Made by a program: the position numbers and the translations under genes. Of a DNA stretch of 64,000 nucleotides, positions 61,723 through 64,000 are shown piece after piece (within the stretch, counting starts at the first letter, position 1; each line of letters opens with the position of its first letter). The stretch spans positions 124,001 through 188,000 of the forward strand of contig PCXQ01000004.1 of NCBI GenBank assembly GCA_002794035.1, in the 5' to 3' direction. The notes beneath the pieces are model-generated. The model worked only from the letters and a program-made list of their open reading frames with translations, searched no databases and had not been told where the DNA came from. The DNA is from Candidatus Yanofskybacteria bacterium CG10_big_fil_rev_8_21_14_0_10_36_16. Lineage in GTDB: Bacteria > Patescibacteria > Paceibacteria > 2-02-FULL-40-12 > IGHO2-01-FULL-4-A.

Positions 61723-63390
61723 TTGATTGTTCTAATTGTTATAGCTTTAGGATCTCTTGTTTCAATGCCTGTTACCGCCTACTTGCACTTTACTGATTCT
61801 GCACCTGCATATGGTGGATCATTTACAGAAGGAATTGTAGGAGCACCTAAATATATCAACCCCCTGTTAGCACAGGCAAATGATACCGACAGAGACATAA
61901 CAGCGCTTATATTTTCGGGTCTAACAAAGTTTGACGAAAATGGAGAATTGGTAATGGATTTGGCTAAAACCTATGATGTATCAGATGATGGACTAACCTA
62001 TACTTTTACTTTAAGAGACAACATATTTTGGCACGACAATGAACCAATCACAGCAGACGATGTAGTGTTCACCATATTAACAGCACAAAACGAAAACTAT
62101 AACAGTTTGCACATAATTAATTGGAAAGGCGTTGAGGTTTCTAAGATAGATTCAAGAACAATAGCTTTCAAGTTAAAAAACCAGTATGCGCATTTTTTGA
62201 ATAACACAACGCTTGGGATAATACCGAAGCATCTTTGGGAAAATGTTAAACCTGTAAATTTCGGCTTATCCGACCTAAACACAAAACCAATAGGATCAGG
62301 TCCTTATAAATTTGAAAAACTTAAAAAAGACGAGTTTGGCAACATTAAGGAATATGAACTAAGAGCATTTAAGGAATACCACGACGAAGGACCTTTTATA
62401 AAAACTATTATATTTAAATTCTATATGTCCGAAGAAGATATGCTAGATGCAAAGAATAATGGGGACATAAATAGCTTATCTGTTTCTTCACAGGGACTTA
62501 AAAAAATCAAATTCAAACAAAGAGCAACAATAAATAAGATAAAGCTTCCTAGATATTTCAGTGTATTTTTTAACCAAAATCAAAGCAGTGCCCTATCCGA
62601 CAAAAATGTAAGACTGGCATTAAATTACGCAACAAACAAACAAGAACTTACAAATGAAATCCTCGGTGGCAATGCTGAAATTGTCAACTCTCCCATTTTA
62701 TCAAACCTATTAGGATTAAAATCACCGTCTATTTCTTATAGCTATGACAAAAACAAAGCAATATCTCTACTGGAAGAAAAAGATTGGCTTTTGCAATCTC
62801 CGGAAAATTCAGAGGGAACATCTAAAGACGAAGGAGAGCTGTCTCCTTTTAGATTCAAGGGTGAGGAAGAAGATATTGAAGAATTAAGAATTGAACTCAC
62901 AACCTCTGACTGGCCTGAATTGCTTAATATAGCAACCGAAATTAAAAAACAGTGGGAAGAAATAGGTGTAGGCGTTGATCTGCAAGTTCTGCCTTTGCCA
63001 GAATTACAACAAGTCATAAAAGAAAGACAATACGAAGCACTTCTTTTTGGAGAGGTGTTGAATATAAACATTGATCCTTTTAGTTTCTGGCACTCTTCAG
63101 AGAAAAAAGACCCAGGATTAAATTTATCGCTTTATGATAACAAAAGTGCTGACCAACTGCTGGAAAATGCCAGGCAAACGGTAAGTTTTGATGAAAGAAT
63201 GCGAGTATATGAAGAATTCCAAGATATTCTTATTGAAGATGCCCCCGCGGTTTTCCTATATAGTCCTGACTATCTTTATGTTCAACCAGACAAAATAAAA
63301 AATAACAATACAAAAATAATATCGGTTCCATCAGAAAGATTCGGCAACATAAATAAGTGGTACATAAATACTAAAAGAGTATTTAAATAA
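61723..63390 (+). CDS. Oligopeptide/nickel-type ABC transporter substrate-binding protein
   Basis: The SBP_bac_5 protein has a membrane anchor helix (LIVLIVIALGSLVSMPVTAY), GIVGAPKYINPLLAQANDTD, DITALIFSGLTKFDENGEL, FTLRDNIFWHDNEPITADDV and GSGPYKFEKL, all classic OppA/DppA motifs. The called start is a TTG at 61723, but the frame is open back to 61561 and encodes FLPTKKQLSQLPKLLSKKER, which I recognise as the usual cytoplasmic N-terminus in CPR homologues. No ATG, GTG or other TTG occurs there; an ATT at 61567 or an upstream frame change may be involved. No permease genes are seen. Confidence 0.85.
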   Translation: MIVLIVIALGSLVSMPVTAYLHFTDSAPAYGGSFTEGIVGAPKYINPLLAQANDTDRDITALIFSGLTKFDENGELVMDLAKTYDVSDDGLTYTFTLRDNIFWHDNEPITADDVVFTILTAQNENYNSLHIINWKGVEVSKIDSRTIAFKLKNQYAHFLNNTTLGIIPKHLWENVKPVNFGLSDLNTKPIGSGPYKFEKLKKDEFGNIKEYELRAFKEYHDEGPFIKTIIFKFYMSEEDMLDAKNNGDINSLSVSSQGLKKIKFKQRATINKIKLPRYFSVFFNQNQSSALSDKNVRLALNYATNKQELTNEILGGNAEIVNSPILSNLLGLKSPSISYSYDKNKAISLLEEKDWLLQSPENSEGTSKDEGELSPFRFKGEEEDIEELRIELTTSDWPELLNIATEIKKQWEEIGVGVDLQVLPLPELQQVIKERQYEALLFGEVLNINIDPFSFWHSSEKKDPGLNLSLYDNKSADQLLENARQTVSFDERMRVYEEFQDILIEDAPAVFLYSPDYLYVQPDKIKNNNTKIISVPSERFGNINKWYINTKRVFK

Positions 63391-63491
63391 CACTTGGTCT
63401 TTGTAATTTCCCATATTGCCCAATCGGTGGAATTGGTAGACCTGCCCGCCAGTGCCTGACGCCGATGTGGTGCGTTACTTATACAAATGGA

Positions 63492-63578
63492 GGGCGAGTG
63501 GTGGAATTGGTAGACACGTAGCGTTCAGGTCGCTATGGACGTAAGTCTGTGAGGGTTCAAATCCCTCCTCGCCCACCA
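63492..63578 (+). tRNA. tRNA-Leu (anticodon CAG)
   Basis: Acceptor GGGCGAG/CTCGCCC, D-arm with GGTGGAATTGGTAGACAC, anticodon stem TAGCG/CGCTA around TTCAGGT, long variable arm GGAC-GTAA-GTCT, T-arm GAGGG-TTCAAAT-CCCTC, discriminator A and an encoded CCA. The flanks ATACAAATGG and CCATTTGTAT extend the acceptor helix through the CCA. Confidence 0.95.
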
Positions 63579-63591
63579 TTTGTATGAAACA

Positions 63592-63611
63592 CATCCCGCC
63601 AAGGCGGGATG
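63592..63611 (+). terminator. Hairpin after tRNA-Leu
   Basis: Perfect stem CATCCCGCC/GGCGGGATG with AA between; no T-run follows, so termination is uncertain. A second GC hairpin, CCCCG/CGGGG, lies at 63671-63686. Confidence 0.45.
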
Positions 63612-63713
63612 TCGCAAGGCTTGTGGGTTCAACTCCCACCATCGGCACTAGACATTGACAGGCAGATACACCCCGCCAATACGGGGCAACAAATTAAATA
63701 ATTAAAAAATAAT

Positions 63714-64000
63714 ATGAAAAAAGAAGAATTAAATTTCTCGTTAGAAAAAATGAAAGAACAAAATAAAATAAATGATACAGACTCACAAATTGAGGCTGTT
63801 TTAAGCACGGTCCCCCAACCTCCCCAACCTAATACATTGAGGTCCCAAAGCACATCCTCAGGGAGACCAAATCGAAGCAGGGGGAACAGAAACATGAGGA
63901 CAACCAGACCAATGGGACCTACAAATAGACAAGCCCCTAGAGCAGGGTCATCCAGTTCAACCCAACAACCCAACACCCAAAGAAAAAAAAATCGTTATCA
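63714..64000 (+). CDS. Start of a protein with basic, disordered N-terminus (3' part outside the window)
   Basis: From the ATG at 63714 the frame is open to the window end (95 codons). The encoded part is helical for 30 residues (KKEELNFSLEKMKEQNKIND) and then rich in Arg, Asn, Gln, Pro and Ser (RPNRSRGNRNMRTTRPMG), as in RNA-binding tails. CPR RNase J proteins often carry such an N-terminal extension, so that is one candidate. The diagnostic part is not in the window. Confidence 0.55.
   Translation, partial: MKKEELNFSLEKMKEQNKINDTDSQIEAVLSTVPQPPQPNTLRSQSTSSGRPNRSRGNRNMRTTRPMGPTNRQAPRAGSSSSTQQPNTQRKKNRY

Larger units (their letters stand above)
63461..63647 (+). other. Interrupted tRNA-Leu-like sequence surrounding tRNA-Leu(CAG)
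   Basis: GCCGATG (63461-63467) and CATCGGC (63640-63646) form a perfect 7-bp acceptor stem. The 3' side has a variable arm GTC-GCAA-GGC, a T-arm GTGGG-TTCAACT-CCCAC and discriminator A, followed by CTA instead of CCA. The 5' side after GCCGATGTGGTG has no D-arm or anticodon arm. A separate D-arm-like piece GGTGGAATTGGTAGAC lies at 63426-63441. The intact tRNA-Leu sits in the gap. Confidence 0.5.

Noticed and set aside
63461..63647. Group I intron in tRNA-Leu
   Set aside because: The intervening sequence is too short, lies before the anticodon arm and is itself mostly a complete tRNA; no group I core was seen.

Overview
The window looks like a chromosome fragment of a Patescibacteria/CPR bacterium, most likely of the Parcubacteria type. 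Support: AT-rich DNA, very tight gene packing with ATGA/TAATG overlaps, many genes without a clear Shine-Dalgarno, frequent TTG starts, a short gamma-like DnaX, a TraG/VirD4-like membrane ATPase, an oligopeptide-binding lipoprotein-like protein next to secG, and a very large glycosyltransferase load. TGA is used as a stop throughout, so this is not the recoded Gracilibacteria/SR1 code. The taxon is inferred from gene content; no marker phylogeny was possible.

Layout. 1-1042: 5' part of a secreted Thr/Ser-rich surface protein (minus strand, runs off the window). 1320-9024: sugar genes (GT4, C-methyltransferase, GDP-mannose 4,6-dehydratase, GT9) and a three-gene plus-strand operon (small ORF, DUF115/Maf-like protein, B12-binding radical SAM). 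9050-26787: a nonulosonic (sialic-acid-like) acid island with two parallel minus-strand blocks. Block 1 (9050-19797) looks like a legionaminic-type pathway (4,6-dehydratase, aminotransferase, N-formyltransferase, NeuC, NeuB, SDR, second aminotransferase, CMP-sugar synthetase). Block 2 (21662-26787) has only NeuB/NeuC/NeuA and so resembles the shorter sialic-acid route. Each block ends with a methyltransferase and a paralogous HP-motif protein that may be the sugar transferase. 26910-42138: MsbA-like ABC exporter, small regulators, GT39 and TMTC-like membrane transferases and six GT4 enzymes. Three promoters here share one palindromic operator, apparently recognised by a winged-helix protein encoded inside the group.

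42229-50917: hypotheticals, a thiolase-like protein, a SpeD-like protein, a GIY-YIG protein, tRNA-Gln, an LPG-synthase-like membrane protein, dnaX, a PRTase-like protein, GtrA and the TraG-like ATPase. 51047-58495: a complete Pup-proteasome locus (Mpa/ARC, two Dop/PafA-family proteins, Pup, PrcB, PrcA) with internal terminators and a separate prcBA promoter. Several parts depart from the actinobacterial textbook version: Pup ends SGE instead of GGE/GGQ, one Dop/PafA paralogue lacks the catalytic Asp at the expected place, and Mpa lacks the GQYL tail. 58614-64000: GT39 enzyme, hypothetical, YvlD-like protein, SecG, peptide-binding protein, and a tRNA-Leu(CAG) sitting between two halves of another tRNA-Leu-like sequence, followed by the start of a basic, disordered ORF.

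Together the window describes a cell that invests heavily in surface glycans carrying nonulosonic acids and in regulated protein degradation, unusual for a reduced genome.
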